Assembly: GCF_947179165.1 (NCBI RefSeq)
Contig: NC_077245.1
Location: 39,425,286 to 39,489,285 of the forward strand
Direction: 5' to 3'
Length of the DNA stretch: 64,000 nucleotides
Source of the DNA: Solanum dulcamara
Taxonomy: Eukaryota; Streptophyta; Magnoliopsida; Solanales; Solanaceae
Shown: piece by piece, positions 1 through 11,472 of the stretch
Layout: each line of letters opens with the position of its first letter
Numbering within the stretch: the first letter of the stretch is position 1
Notes under the pieces: generated by a model
Database searches by the model: none
Told to the model about the DNA's origin: nothing
What the model saw: the letters and a program-made list of their open reading frames with translations, nothing else
Program-made: the position numbers and the translations under genes

Positions 1-1135
1 GACCAGGAGGGTCAAGTATTAAAATGAGTACTGTGATGTTTCAGAGATTCTGGGTTCTTTCAACAATGATTGGAAATTGATTTATGACAACAGTTTATAG
101 TTCTCCACCGACTAATTGGGGAAAGAGCTTCGAAAAGAAGCACCACAAAGAGATGTCAGGAATTGAATTCGAATACAAATTAAAAGGGGGATATGTAAGT
201 ATGAATTGAACAGTGTGATACGAGTATGCAAGGATAAAGTAGAACCACTAGTCAGACGCACATAGTACGCGTTGACTAAGTTAAAGGCCTGCGTTGAGAA
301 TGCGGTAAGAGCATGGGGCTTACGATACAAAAAAAATGACGCATGTACATAACGTCGCCCCAAAAATAGTGGAACCCTTAAGGGACGAGGATGGCAAACT
401 TAAGGAATAAATGGCGCAACTTCTATTCGCCCCAAGAAGCACAGGATATAGGTTGGGATAAAGCTACTACTAAAAGAAAACCTTATCGTCAGAATATTAG
501 CACTGCCTAATTGGAATTGGAATGACTACAAGTACAAACAAAGGAAAGTATGTGTACCCTCTAAAGGGGGGAAGTTAATGAGAAAATGGCAAAAGTAAGA
601 TGAAGGCAATCGATATGGGAATATATTTAATATGGACGTCTAAACATCAACAAGATATCTTACCGAACAAAGTTAGAAAGGTCTGGAAGCTACCAATAAT
701 TGGATGGAAGCCAGAATGCTATATAAGGCAGCGTTAAGAAGTTTTTGATGAGACCCTAACTGACATAACACTAGAAGGCAGCTGCAGATAATAACAAAAG
801 AGTGTAACCATGAAAGGATATCAACCAACTTAAGAGACATTACGAAGGATAATGACATCATGCTAGACCAAAATCCAAAATGTTGGTTATAGAGTTAGTC
901 GCAAATGATGTTGCGATAGATAAATCACCAAAGAAAAAGAAATAGAAAGCCTCTTGTGGTAGAAAATAAGGAGAACATAAAGTGAATAGAGGATAGTGGA
1001 GTTAAAGGTCTACGCCGGTACTGGATGCAAGATAACAGATGAAAGGATAGGGCGAAACATAAAGACTCGCTAGATAATGCTGAGGTAAATCTTGGGCTAA
1101 ATCGAGTGCCCGCATATCGTGGAAAGGATTACAAT

Positions 1136-1255
1136 GGAACGCGACACGAAGACTTCCCAGGGAGGTCACCCATCCCAGTATTACTCTCACCCCAGCACAC
1201 TTAACTTCAAATTTCTGATGGAACTTAATGTGTTAGTACTGGTATGATCACACGA
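1136..1255 (-). pseudogene. 5S rRNA-derived module inside element A
   Basis: Read on the minus strand, this is a full-length (120 nt) relative of plant 5S rRNA. It starts near the GATCATACCAG block, passes through a GTTAAG-GTGCT region (the internal A box) and GGATGGGTGACC (the C box), and ends in a GTGTCGCG tail. The A-box part has changes (GTTAAGTGTGCTGGGG). It shares with the copy at 33,042-33,161 one extra base in the CCTC-CTGGG segment and the TAATACTGGGATGG variant, so both descend from one capture. It is antisense to the host element and is not part of a 5S rDNA tandem array. Confidence 0.88.
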
Positions 1256-1929
1256 GATGGAAGAATCGGAACTAGCAGCGGAGGAACGACATGAGATTAT
1301 GTCCCTAGAATACTATACTATACATTAAGGCAATTGTAACAAGGGCGTAAGCAAAATAAGAAGGATTAGCTAATTTCTAATTGACGACACAATCAACTAC
1401 CGAGAAATGCGAAAGTAGGTTAAGCCATACTACCGAGATGGAATTGGTACTACGAGTAAGGTAAGACATGGCCACGATTGGACCAAAGACCTACCCCAAC
1501 ATCGAAGGTAAGATATGAGAACTAACGAGATAGCACTGGGATATTTTTTGTACCCTCTCATAATCTTGTAAAGGTAAAGAGTGACACAGGATAATGTGTC
1601 TAGAAGGTTACAAGTGGGGGTAAGGAAAGTGGTGAAAGAGTTTAAACGAAACGGGCAGAACTAGCTGGTTACTACAGAATGACGAGCTTATATGCCAAAA
1701 TTCCTTTGGAATTACACTAGATCATGTTAGACAACGCACAGAATGACTACGAGAGACATTATATGAGGGGACCGCATCATTATTCGGTAGCCAACTCTAA
1801 GGATTGGGAAAAAAGGGGAAGAAGAACCCAAAAGATCGAATGCCAGTTAAAGTTCTGGAAAGGAACCCCTCTATAATTTATATAAAGTCTTAAAGGAAGT
1901 TGCATTTAACATTCGGGGATGAATTTTCT

Positions 1930-1943
1930 AAAGGGGGGAAGGA
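1930..1943 (+). other. Polypurine tract of element A
   Basis: The run AAAGGGGGGAAGGA lies directly before the 3' LTR start. This is the expected primer site for plus-strand DNA synthesis in LTR retrotransposons. An almost identical tract, reverse complemented, precedes the LTR of element B at 31,534-31,547. Confidence 0.85.
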
Positions 1944-4900
1944 TCTTACACCCCACATATTTGAACTCGGAAGGTCCCTTAAGTTATTTAGAAGCTAGTA
2001 TGTGAGCCACTTAAGTTACGACCCTATTAAACAACTCTAAGGAAAGAGGATTGTGGTACCTCATGAGAAGGAAGGTTGGAAACAGAGTTATACAAATCCA
2101 GAAAGAGTTGGAGGCTAAGGAATCGAAATACCTACGTAAGCTACTAACTTGGAAGTCTTACATACTTAAGCTATTGGAGTACGTACCAAGCTTGCGAAGC
2201 ATGGATTACATAGGCTCTTCAATTGAGACAAGATTACAAACTCACGAGGAAGAGGAGAAGATGACACGTGGCAGCCAATAAGGAGGTGCCACGTGGAAGC
2301 ACCTCAAGCAAGTAGGTGACCCACCTACTTGAAGGTGGACCCCACTGACACGTGGTAGCACCCCATTGGCCGCATGGTTGAGGTGGCCCAATAAGGGCCT
2401 GACACGTGTCAGCCCCTAAGAGTGACACATGTCACCTCATATATATATATGTGTATATGACTCTTCATTTGTTCAATTATCCAAAAACATCAGCCTAGCA
2501 TGGAGAAAAAAACGTGAGAGAGAGAGATAGAGAGGCAGACATGGTTTTTGAAGTTTGAAGGTAAGTTTCTCACTTTTTTTCGTGAATTAATTATCTACGG
2601 TGTTACTCAATTACGTGGAGGTGTATATATGTATATTAATATGCCTACGGAACCATATTTTCAGTTCTTCAGTTGGAAAACTAAGAGAAACTTAAAGAGA
2701 AAACGCTACGGCATAGACCCATTTTTGGAGGGGACACTTGTTAGTAATATTGGTATAACTTCTTGTGTATAGCTTAGTTTTGGGTGATTCAATATTTTTT
2801 GGGAAGGTATTTCATATGTCTATAACCTTTATTTAGACTTTCAAATCCATTTTTGCATTTATCTTCGTGAAAAAGGGTGATGAAGTGTAGAGGAGGTACT
2901 GCCCAGATTTGGTTTTGGAAATCCTACACGTACAACTGTGAGTATTTTGGTCATATATTTTTATACAAAATTGATGTAGGGGTAATTCAAATTTTTTTGC
3001 GACCTTTATACACATGTATATAACTTTAATTGAGGCTACAAATCTTATTTCCTTCAATTACCCCTTCGAAACTAAGCGACAATACAAGACGGTAGGCTGT
3101 CCAGAATTCACGTTTTGATAGGTTTGGCGAGTTTTGGCCTATTTTGGGAAAGGTAAGGTTTTTCCTTTCAATTTGAAGCTTATGGTGTTGTTATATGGTG
3201 TATTACACCCCTTGTATGCTACTGAAAGTTTAAAAATGACGTAGAAATGCTCGACGTTCGAAATAAACTAAATTGGAATTGCTATAGTAAAATTGTCATC
3301 GAAGGATAGTGTTGTTCGTGTGAGGTGCTACTGCAGGGGTCTGATGTGTTGTTGCAGGGCCTAAATATGTTCTAATGTGGTTTAGGGTGATGCTGGTTTA
3401 ATCCATACGACCCCTCGTTGCGTATAATCAAAGGCGTTACAAAATAAAGGCTAGACGCCCTATTGTGCTACCGTATTTTTGAATAAGTCGTTTGGAGTTT
3501 ATGTTGTATATTGTTGGTGTGAATCGCTGCAGGTTGTTGTTGTTGGTTGGATGTAGGTCTTAGGGACCTAATTGTAAATTTGTATATGGCACATTATAGG
3601 GGAGGTGCTGCCAAATTTTTATCGACGCCTTAGAGGAAATAGATTCCATTAAGGAAATAGATTCCATTAATACTAAGATGTAACCTAGGGTGTTGGAAAG
3701 TAAAAAAGGGTTGATATTCATAATACTTTCATGTTGAATAGTTTCAAAGGACGACGAGGCAAGCAGGATAAGGAATAATTCAGACAAAGTATGTGAAGCC
3801 TTCTCTTGGCATGTTGTTGACATAGTGCGTAAAGCTATCTTTCTTTCCTGTTGGCATGTCATAGCCTTAGGTGGTTTGTGGATGAAATATGGGAATAATT
3901 CCATTCCCAGAACTCCAAGTATGCCTCCTAACCCCCATCCACTGTTTGATAATAGAACCCCTATAAAGATTGAGTATTGCCTGTTAAGGCTTCTACGTGT
4001 TAAAGAGTAGTTTATGAAAAGCTATCTCTCCTTTCTATTGATATGTACAGACTATATATAGTTTATTCTCTTTCTTCTTCTGGCATGTCTTAGTTGTAGG
4101 TTAAACATGATATGAGTTCCGGGATAATTCCATTCTTAGCATCTCTTATTTACGTCTGAATATCCGACTTTTATAATAATTGAACTATTTCCCTGAAAAC
4201 TTCTCTATGCTAAAGAGATAACAAATGTACAGGCTCCAAGTCTTACAAATTATATGTTAACAAATGTTTCTGGTTCCATAAGCGATTTGGCTTTATTTTA
4301 GTACATGTATAGGAGCCCCGAGATTATAATTGATATTGCCCATAATGGCATTTAGAAGTCACTCGAGATGACTATACTACTACTCGAGTCCTCCGATAAA
4401 ATTTTAATCTTCTTATACGGTCAAGTCTCTAATAATGATTTAAATTGCATATAGTTACTCACTACTCTACTCGTGTATATTGTAACACTTCTTTCCCTGA
4501 GTCCCGGGCCAGCATATGTTCTTGTGCATAGTTCACTACATTATTCCCTGAGTCCCTCAATAGAGGGCAAGGATACGTGTATAGATATATGATGATGTGT
4601 TGTAATAAGGTGGTGATGGCACTGGGGCCATGATGGTTTTACAGAGGTGATTCACCGGACCCCCGAAAGGGCCGGCTATATGATATGATTCGAACATGCA
4701 TGTTTTTGTAATTCACAAAGTACAGGTACAAGTTTCTAAATTGATATCTTATCCCCTGTTTCTCTATTTCGAATATACCTCCAGTGTATTATGTTACATT
4801 TTACATACTCAGTACATATGTCGTACTGACCCCCTTTCCCGGGGGGCTGCGTTTATGCCCGCAGGTACAGATACAGATTTTTGGAGTCCGTCAACTTAGG

Positions 4901-5333
4901 ATTCCATGCAGCTCAGTTGGAAGAGGCTCTATTGTATCGGGGCCTAGTTTTTGATACTGTCCACAGATGTATAAAAAATATTTTATCCATTTAGGGGTAC
5001 GGCGGGGGCCCTGTCCTGCCATATGTTGTCATTTATATGTTTAGAGGTTTGCAGACATGTATATGTGGGTTGTATATGTCAGTTTGGTTCAGCTGGGTCT
5101 ATATGATATATTGTACATGTTGTTATATTATGGTAGCCTTGTCGGCTTGCGTGTCCTATCATGTTGTGATACAAACAAAAAGGGCTATAGGTATATGTAA
5201 ATGTTATCGCCCAGTGGGGCTCTGTTACATGATATTGTTTTATTTACAGTTCAATGTGACCACGGCTGATAGATATGTGTACGGGGGGTCCAGGTCGGAC
5301 CCCAGTCGCGACCTACGGGGTTGGGTCATGACA
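1944..5333 (+). repeat. 3' LTR of element A (family 1, about 3.4 kb)
   Basis: The LTR starts TCTTACACCCC (degenerate TGTTACACCCC) after the polypurine tract and ends GGGTCATGACA. It shares, in order, all family-1 landmarks: CACGTG boxes, a TATA box, a G-A-rich leader, GTGAATTAATTATC, two AAGGTAAG sites, a GGGGAGGTGCTGCC block, a GGCATG block, the CTACTCTACTCGTG block and the terminal GACCTACGGGGTTGGG block. It contains only short chance ORFs, which I do not call as genes. Element A appears to have inserted into the minus-strand LTR F, whose sequence continues immediately after position 5,333. Confidence 0.88.
2401..2455 (+). promoter_or_regulatory. Predicted U3 promoter of LTR A: palindromic G-box plus TATA box
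   Basis: GACACGTGTC (2,401-2,410) is a perfect 10-bp palindrome containing the CACGTG core. It is followed by a related GTGACACATGTCAC motif and then an alternating TA tract (about 2,437-2,450) that can serve as a TATA box. Further CACGTG cores lie upstream between 2,265 and 2,355. All family-1 LTRs here keep the same order. CACGTG is the known binding core of plant bZIP and bHLH regulators; actual use is inferred. Confidence 0.6.
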
Positions 5334-7453
5334 GAGCCCTTAGGAATACGAGCTTGCATATCCAGTTACTACCCAACATATGAAAGGCTCGAGGGTAGTA
5401 GCTCAACTACTTTAGGACCTTTAACATTCAGAAGTGAGTACAAGCCATGAGTTACACCCTGAATGTATAAATGGAATTACCTCTAACTCATATAGTATAC
5501 CGCTTCACTTACATTAAGTCAGTTCAAGAGAAAGAAGGGATAGGCTTCACGTGTACTACCTTTCGTCATGTAGAAGACTTACAAGACAATAACTCAACTA
5601 TCGCAGGAGTTCTAACACAAGAAGTGAATAAGATTTACGAACCATACTCGGGGTTCTATGAATGGAATTATCCACACAGTACATATACCAACCACTTATG
5701 ACTAAGACACGCCAAGAGAAAAGAAGAGATAAGTTTTACATATTCTCTACTTCCCCTCATATAGTCGTCATACACATATATGCCATGGAACGTACGGCCC
5801 GATCCTTAGATAGTAACACATACTACTTGGTCCATCAAGGGACTCGGTACCATAAACATTTCATCATAACATCATAACTAATGTCACAGACATATCAAGA
5901 GAGAAGAAGGGTAGCTTTACATACTTATGCCAAAAACATGCCAAGAGAAAGAAGGTAGGTTCACATACCTCTTATGGATTACTCTTAACCATGTTTGCCT
6001 CGTCATCTTTTGAACCTATGTAACATGAGAGTAATACTAATATTAATAATCTTTCACTTTTCAATCTACAACTCTACAACCACCTATCTATAGGAATCAT
6101 TTCCTTATCCATTTTCCTTAACTAGCTTATTACTAGCTCTGAAGTTACCGAATATTGGGCAGCATCTCCCCTATAACTTCAACATCCCCAAAATTTTAAA
6201 TCGGAAAAAATATCATCAACCATACCAACAACAAAAACCATCAGCATATTTACAAATAAATCACTTCAACTTTACAAAATACAAACTCCAAACAACTCGC
6301 TTAACTATGATACGAAAATAGAGTTTTTAATCTTTATTTCGTAAAACCTTTAACACTATAAAATTGAGGGTATTGTGTCTACAAACAGAAGAAACCACAA
6401 CCTTTTTAAAATACCTTCCATCCATGCACCACACAACCAAACCAGCTACAACCATAGCACCACAATCACAACACACTACCCAACTTCAATTTAAGTATAA
6501 CGACTTCAATTTAGTTCATTTCTAACATCAAGCATCCTTATGAAATTTTTCCACTTCCAACCTTATTTAAATGTAATATACCTAATAACATCATCATACA
6601 CTCCAATTTGAAATGAAAAGCCTTACCTTGTCTGAAACTCGCCTTAGAGGTTTTTCTAGCGCGGCTGAAACTTCGTGGTTGTTTGCTATCCTTTTGGGGC
6701 TGATTGAAACCATAAATTTAAATTAATAACATATTCATACCCTCGTGGTATACCCTATATAATTAATTCACAGAATGAAATCGGAGGGCTTACCTTTTTG
6801 GCTCCAAATCCATGGCTCCCTCTCTTTAGTCTAGAGTTTCTCTTCTCTCTTTTTTTCTAGAATTTTCTTGGATATAAGAATGAGTTGTTTGGATAAGGAT
6901 GATCGTAAAACATATATATATATATAGGCCACCTTAAGGGGGTGACATATGTCTTCCCCTAAGTGGTGACATATGTCTTCCCCTAAGTGGTGACATATGT
7001 CAAGCCCTTAGTGGGCCAACACATCTCCTCCTCTACTTAGGGGATGCCACATGGCATGTGGGGTCCCACCCCCTTGCTTTAGCTTCTGCCACATGACACT
7101 CCCTCTTGCTGCCACATGTCACCTTCTTTTCCTCCTCATGAGTTTTTAATCTCATCTTACTTTACGAACTTATGTAATCCTTGCTACGTAAGCTTGGTAT
7201 GAACTCAAGTAGCTTAAGAATGTAAGATTTTCAAGTTGGTAGATTATGTATATAAGTCGAGTCCTACGACTCATTACTTGGCCTCCAACTTCTTCCAGAT
7301 TCTTATAACCATATTTCCAATCCTCCCTACTATGGGGTGTCATATTCTCCCTTTCTTAGAGTTTTTTTGGTAACGTTATAGATTATCCAGATCATATGGT
7401 GACTTGTATGAAGCTTAAGAACCTTTCAAGGTACAAAAGTATGGGGTATAACA
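5334..7453 (-). repeat. LTR fragment F (family 1), inserted in the AK-HSDH pseudogene
   Basis: This is a minus-strand family-1 LTR with its outer end at 7,453 (reverse complement TGTTATACCCC). It is homologous to K and L in the same order and reads backward from LTR A. Its left part is missing because element A lies inside it; the rest probably lies left of the window. The right end abuts coding sequence of an aspartokinase exon, so the parent element, or a solo LTR, inserted in that exon. ATTAT (7,454-7,458) is the likely right target-site copy. Together A and F form a large inverted LTR pair. Confidence 0.85.
6911..7012 (-). promoter_or_regulatory. U3 promoter array of LTR F: three 24-bp repeats and TATA box
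   Basis: On the plus strand the unit GGTGACATATGTCTTCCCCT recurs at 6,941, 6,965 and 6,989 (period 24). It is preceded by an alternating TA run (6,911-6,926), which is the TATA region when read on the minus strand. The cores are decayed relatives (CATATG) of the CACGTG boxes in the same place in LTRs C and H. Confidence 0.6.
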
Positions 7454-8605
7454 ATTATAGCAGCAGATAAATCACTATCATCTCTCTTCAAAGTAGTGGG
7501 AATATTCTGTAGCGTAGTAGCTATAAAGCTTGTTGCAATGATTGTTTTAGATGGATTGTTAAAGTACCATTTCTCAAGTCTCTCCTCTAACTTCAAATAA
7601 TCTGGATCAACTTGGTTAGAACTTGTCGGTTCACAAAAAGTACTTCCCTTGTGTCCATCCACTTACACTCTACACCATTCTGAAAATATAAATTTAAAAG
7701 GTAGAGCCAAGATGTGGGATGATTTTAATTTCATAACAAGAAGAACTAATTAGCTGTGTAAGATTTGACAAAATCTGCAAGAAACCCACCTTCCTGACAG
7801 AAGATAACAACAATTGTGCAGACCACAACTCTCCATACCCTACTACAAAATCAGAAAAAGACTCTGTTGCATGACCAATTGCAAAACAAGTAATTTATAA
7901 AGTTAATGCCTGAGAAGGAGGGTAGGTCAATCAAAGGAACTCCAACAAGGAACCATTTCAGTTCTAGCAAAAACAAGAGACTAAAGCAACAACCAGTATG
8001 CTAACCAGAGACTGAAGTAAAACAATAATTATTGCACCGCAATGTACTTCCAATTAACCACATGCAAAGGTGTGAGGGAATGGGGGTTGAAGTACTCTAA
8101 ATTATTTTTCTTTTACGTCATCCTTTGTAGAACTAGAAATTTTCAATGGAGTTTACTCAGTTTGAGAAAAGAAGCATTAGGAAGCTTTTCCCCCAGACAT
8201 CAGGCAAACAAACGGGAAAAGCAACCATACCAATATATATTGCACAGAGCATTGCTTTAAGGTTGTTGATGTCATCTTGCAGTTTAGATAAGAAACTAGC
8301 TAGGTCATCTCCGTCAAGTAGATCAGCAATTGCTAATTTGTGTTTCTCTCTAACAGCATCAAGTGCTATTATATACGAGTTATCTCGAGACTGCGCCTTG
8401 TAAATTAGATCATACATCATGTCAATTACTTTTCAAATTGCAGATACCACTACCAACTTTCTCTCTGATTGATCATCAATTATTATCTCATCTACATTCC
8501 CAATTCTTTTAGGTGTTCCCACACAAGTACAACTAAATTTATGAAAAAACCAGTAATCACCCTTAGGGAGCTGAGTATTTTCTAGCGCTCCATTCAATGA
8601 GTATT
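7454..8605 (-). pseudogene. AKHSDH: Aspartokinase/homoserine dehydrogenase (AK-HSDH) pseudogene, N-terminal exons
   Basis: The intact enzyme is plastid-targeted; its aspartokinase part phosphorylates aspartate in lysine/threonine/methionine synthesis. Three minus-strand exons are visible. Exon 8,605-8,231 encodes the start of the kinase domain (HKFSCTCVGT, where the intact family has HKFGGTCVG) through to DDINNLKAMLCAIYI, and ends at a GT donor. Exon about 7,878-7,790 encodes GHATESFSDFVVGYGELW and ends AAG|GT. Exon 7,679-7,454 starts after TTTTCAG with NGVECKWMDTR and runs to TTLKRDDSDLSAAI. Defects are a TGA at 8,433-8,435 in place of a serine codon, a lost base near 7,627 that shifts the frame before TSSNQVDPDY, a damaged acceptor before the second exon, and LTR F cutting the third exon. 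The transit peptide, the rest of the kinase and the dehydrogenase half are absent. Confidence 0.88.
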
Positions 8606-10352
8606 CTATCACAATATTAGATAAAGGAAGAGGAAATTAACAACTAGGGAAAATAACACATGGATGACAAAAGCTATTAGTGTAAAATAGACCTTTGCTG
8701 TCACAATAGCACTTATGATGAACTTTCATGATTCTCCTCTTTCCCATTATGGATAAAAATCCACTCTGAAATGAAATTATAAAATGAAAGCAATGAAAAA
8801 CTTTACCAAAACAGAAAGAATGAGATGAAAAGAAGATTCTCAAAGGAAAGGGACAAATCATAGTAGTAAGTGTCCAGGATGCTCATTAGAAGTTTTTCAC
8901 AAAACAACAAAATTATAAAGACCTTTTAGCTTAAAGTATATGTCACAAATGGCGATAAAATTTTCTTTTTTCTTTTATAATTCTTTTCTTATTTTGGTTG
9001 TGGTGAGTGACGGCATAATGAAAACCCCACGCCTCCAAATCTCCTACCCATTAGCCTAAAAGTGGCATTGCCAATTTTGCTCCTTCAATAACTTGAGGTG
9101 GAGGGTCCTTACAACAATGGTCATACTTATTTTTCTTAGAATTGTAAGTATACAAATATGGTCCTTAAATTCCTCTATTGCTTATGCTCTTTTCACCTTT
9201 TAGGAGGGTACCTTAAAGTTGAACTGGAAGTTTAGACATAAAAAAAGTTACTCCACTATTGACCTAAGTTTATTTATATATGAGGACCTTTTCAGTGTTA
9301 TTCCATGCATTAGAAAGACAAACTAAATTTGAAGAGTAGTCCTACAATAGTCGACAAAAGGGAAGAAGTAGAATGATGTAATTTCAATTCTAATGGATTA
9401 GAAATCTCTTCTAAATTAGCAAGAGGAAGATAGAAGGAATTGGTCTACCTCAACCACCTGCAGATCATTGCATACTATTTTTTCTATAATATCAACATGT
9501 CTAACAAATACATGCATACTCGACATTTTTCAAAGAACACGGAGAAAATGCAAAAAACATTATATATAAAAAGAGAAAATTGACATGATAAAGTGAAACT
9601 AAACAACTTTTTCTTTTTTCTTTTTCAGATCTCATGATATATGAATGACCAAAACAGTTTAATTAAAAAGCATTATACAGGTATGAGATGCATCTCTATG
9701 TATGTCTGAGAAGTGTATCATTTAATAAGCATGCACTAGCTCTTTATTATAATGATATACGAGGTTTGCATCTCAATAGTACCTTAGACTTTTTCTAACT
9801 TGTGTTCACCCATAAAGAGAATCAGAATAGTAAAACTGCATTAGATATAAGTATCTGTATTGATGAATGGACACAATGTGCATTATAAATTGGCTTTTTC
9901 AATTAGCTCTACACATCATCTGTATGTGTATAAAGTACATGTTCATTCATAGATGGTTAGTCCAACTTATCCCCATGGTTTGGATAATTTTCTCTCTCTT
10001 TGTTCTCTTTCCAAAGTTTGTAGCCTTAAATTCCACCAAAGAAGACATCAGGCATGTCGGAGAAACATGTCTTTGGGGATCAAACATCAGGCTTATTTAA
10101 TAAGTTTCCATCTCATACAAGATTAAACATCAGAATTGCATTTGCTAGGACACACTCCTCAAATAGATTTGAACTATTCTCTTGAGCCTTGTAGAAAATA
10201 TTTACTTCTTTGCTAATCGATATCGTGGGGACATCAGTTAGTTGTTTTCTGTTTATGTTATTTCTTTCAAGTGATAACATTATCCCAGTAAAACCACAAA
10301 TGTGGAAAATTTTCTAGCATCAAACTACTATATCTGAATGGATAAAAAAGAA
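8606..10352. other. Unassigned AT-rich stretch upstream of the AK-HSDH exons
   Basis: This lies between the first visible AK-HSDH exon and the LINE 3' end. A pyrimidine-rich tract ending in AG just upstream (minus sense) of the first exon suggests that at least the part next to 8,605 is an intron. I find no convincing transit-peptide exon, RNA gene or repeat. The short ORFs look like chance. It may be the remains of a first intron, or promoter-proximal DNA. Confidence 0.5.
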
Positions 10353-10726
10353 TTTTTTTTGAGAAAGGTAACTTGTAATATGAACAAAGGAATACTCAAG
10401 AAGTACTCCAGTAGTACTTACAACAACAATACAAGTAGTAGAAAACTACTAGTACATCACAAATGATCTAGAATACTAGGATTATCCGCTTCATCTTGAG
10501 GATACTCATGTATACACCAAAAAAGAAAAAAGGACCAGACAGTTCATCTTCAGTTTCTGCAATGAGCAGCTCTTGTTTTCAAAGCATGTCTGATTCCTTT
10601 CCATCCATATAGTACACCAAATGCGGCGGAGGGGAGGGTGGACAATATTTCATCTTTCCCTGTGTCCTGATTAATTTCCTTCTTGGCAAGTTATTCTTGG
10701 GAGAATTTTTGGTGAAATTGCACCAT

Positions 10727-11277
10727 GCGTTTGACCCCAAATTTTCCCATGTTTTGGTGAAATTTCAAAAAATATTATTTTGTACCTATAACTTCTAAAA
10801 ATTATTAAAAATACACATAAGTTTGTGTTATTATTTTATAATGAACATGTTCCGTTAAAAAAACTAACATAATTGATAACAATCAACAACAACAAAATAA
10901 CATTATATACAATACATTAATTATTTGATTTAACATATACTTAATGATCAAGAATTAAGAGGGCTGGTGAATATTTTTATAGATAAGTTTTATTTAAGAG
11001 GGATTTATGGTATTGGTTGATCATATTAATGGATAAAATTGGTAGATAAATATTTAGTTGTAATTAATAAATGATTATTGTTTTTATAAAATATAAAAGT
11101 TTGGGGTTATTTTTAAATTTTTAAAACTTCCCAACTTCCCAAGTTCTATATTTTTTTAGATCTTGGGAACTTGGGGATTTTGCCAAAACATTTGCTAAGT
11201 CTAGCAAAATGTATGGAAAAACACAAATTCCCAAATATTTTTCAAGTTTTTCCCCAAAACTAATTGGGGTCAAACGC
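10727..11277. mobile_element. MITE-like element with terminal inverted repeats
   Basis: This is a 551-bp AT-rich block bounded by inverted termini: GCGTTTGACCCCAAATT on the left and the reverse complement of GCGTTTGACCCCAATT on the right. A second inverted similarity, involving the TTCCCAAGTT / AACTTGGGGA segments, lies inside near the right end. It has no coding capacity. It interrupts the LINE 3' UTR. I could not identify a convincing target-site duplication, so the superfamily is left open. Confidence 0.65.
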
Positions 11278-11472
11278 TACCTAAAACTTCTTTGATGCTT
11301 CTTGGCATAGTACAGCTTTTAGCCCTTAAGTTAAAACAAATCTGCGCTAATTTCACAGTCTCTCTATAAGGTACAAGAGATTATTTATTATCTCAATCTC
11401 ACATTCACACATAGAGCACCTAGAATAAATTTGAAAACCTCTTTTCATAAGTTTTTCCTGGGTGAGTTTAAC

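Larger units (their letters stand above)
1..1943 (+). mobile_element. Element A, internal region of a decayed family-1 LTR retrotransposon
   Basis: This stretch precedes a polypurine tract and a 3' LTR, so it is the 3' part of the internal region of a plus-strand LTR element whose 5' end lies outside the window. It aligns by eye, with many substitutions and indels, to the internal region of element B read on the minus strand (31,534-35,975). The opening bases of the window match B near position 35,025. No frame longer than about 80 codons survives and I see no gag, protease or RT motif. B retains a gypsy integrase C-terminus in the homologous 3' part, so A is probably a gypsy relic, more decayed than B. 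It carries an antisense 5S-rRNA-derived module (1,136-1,255). Confidence 0.75.

Noticed and set aside
1136..1255. Functional 5S rRNA gene, or a Cassandra TRIM LTR
   Set aside because: Single diverged copy with altered ends, no tandem spacer unit and no T-run right after the gene. It sits in the internal region of a long element and not in a short LTR flanking a tiny internal domain.
5037..5450. 137-codon ORF as a gene
   Set aside because: It lies in LTR A and runs through its terminus. The same hydrophobic frame appears with changes in other family-1 LTRs (for example 36,057-36,467 on the minus strand), so it is a shared noncoding LTR stretch.
6911..6926. TA microsatellite as an independent feature
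   Set aside because: It falls exactly where the TATA region of family-1 LTRs lies, so it is explained by the LTR promoter.
8042..8403. Plus-strand ORFs opposite the AK-HSDH exon
   Set aside because: They are antisense shadows of the aspartokinase exon at 8,231-8,605.
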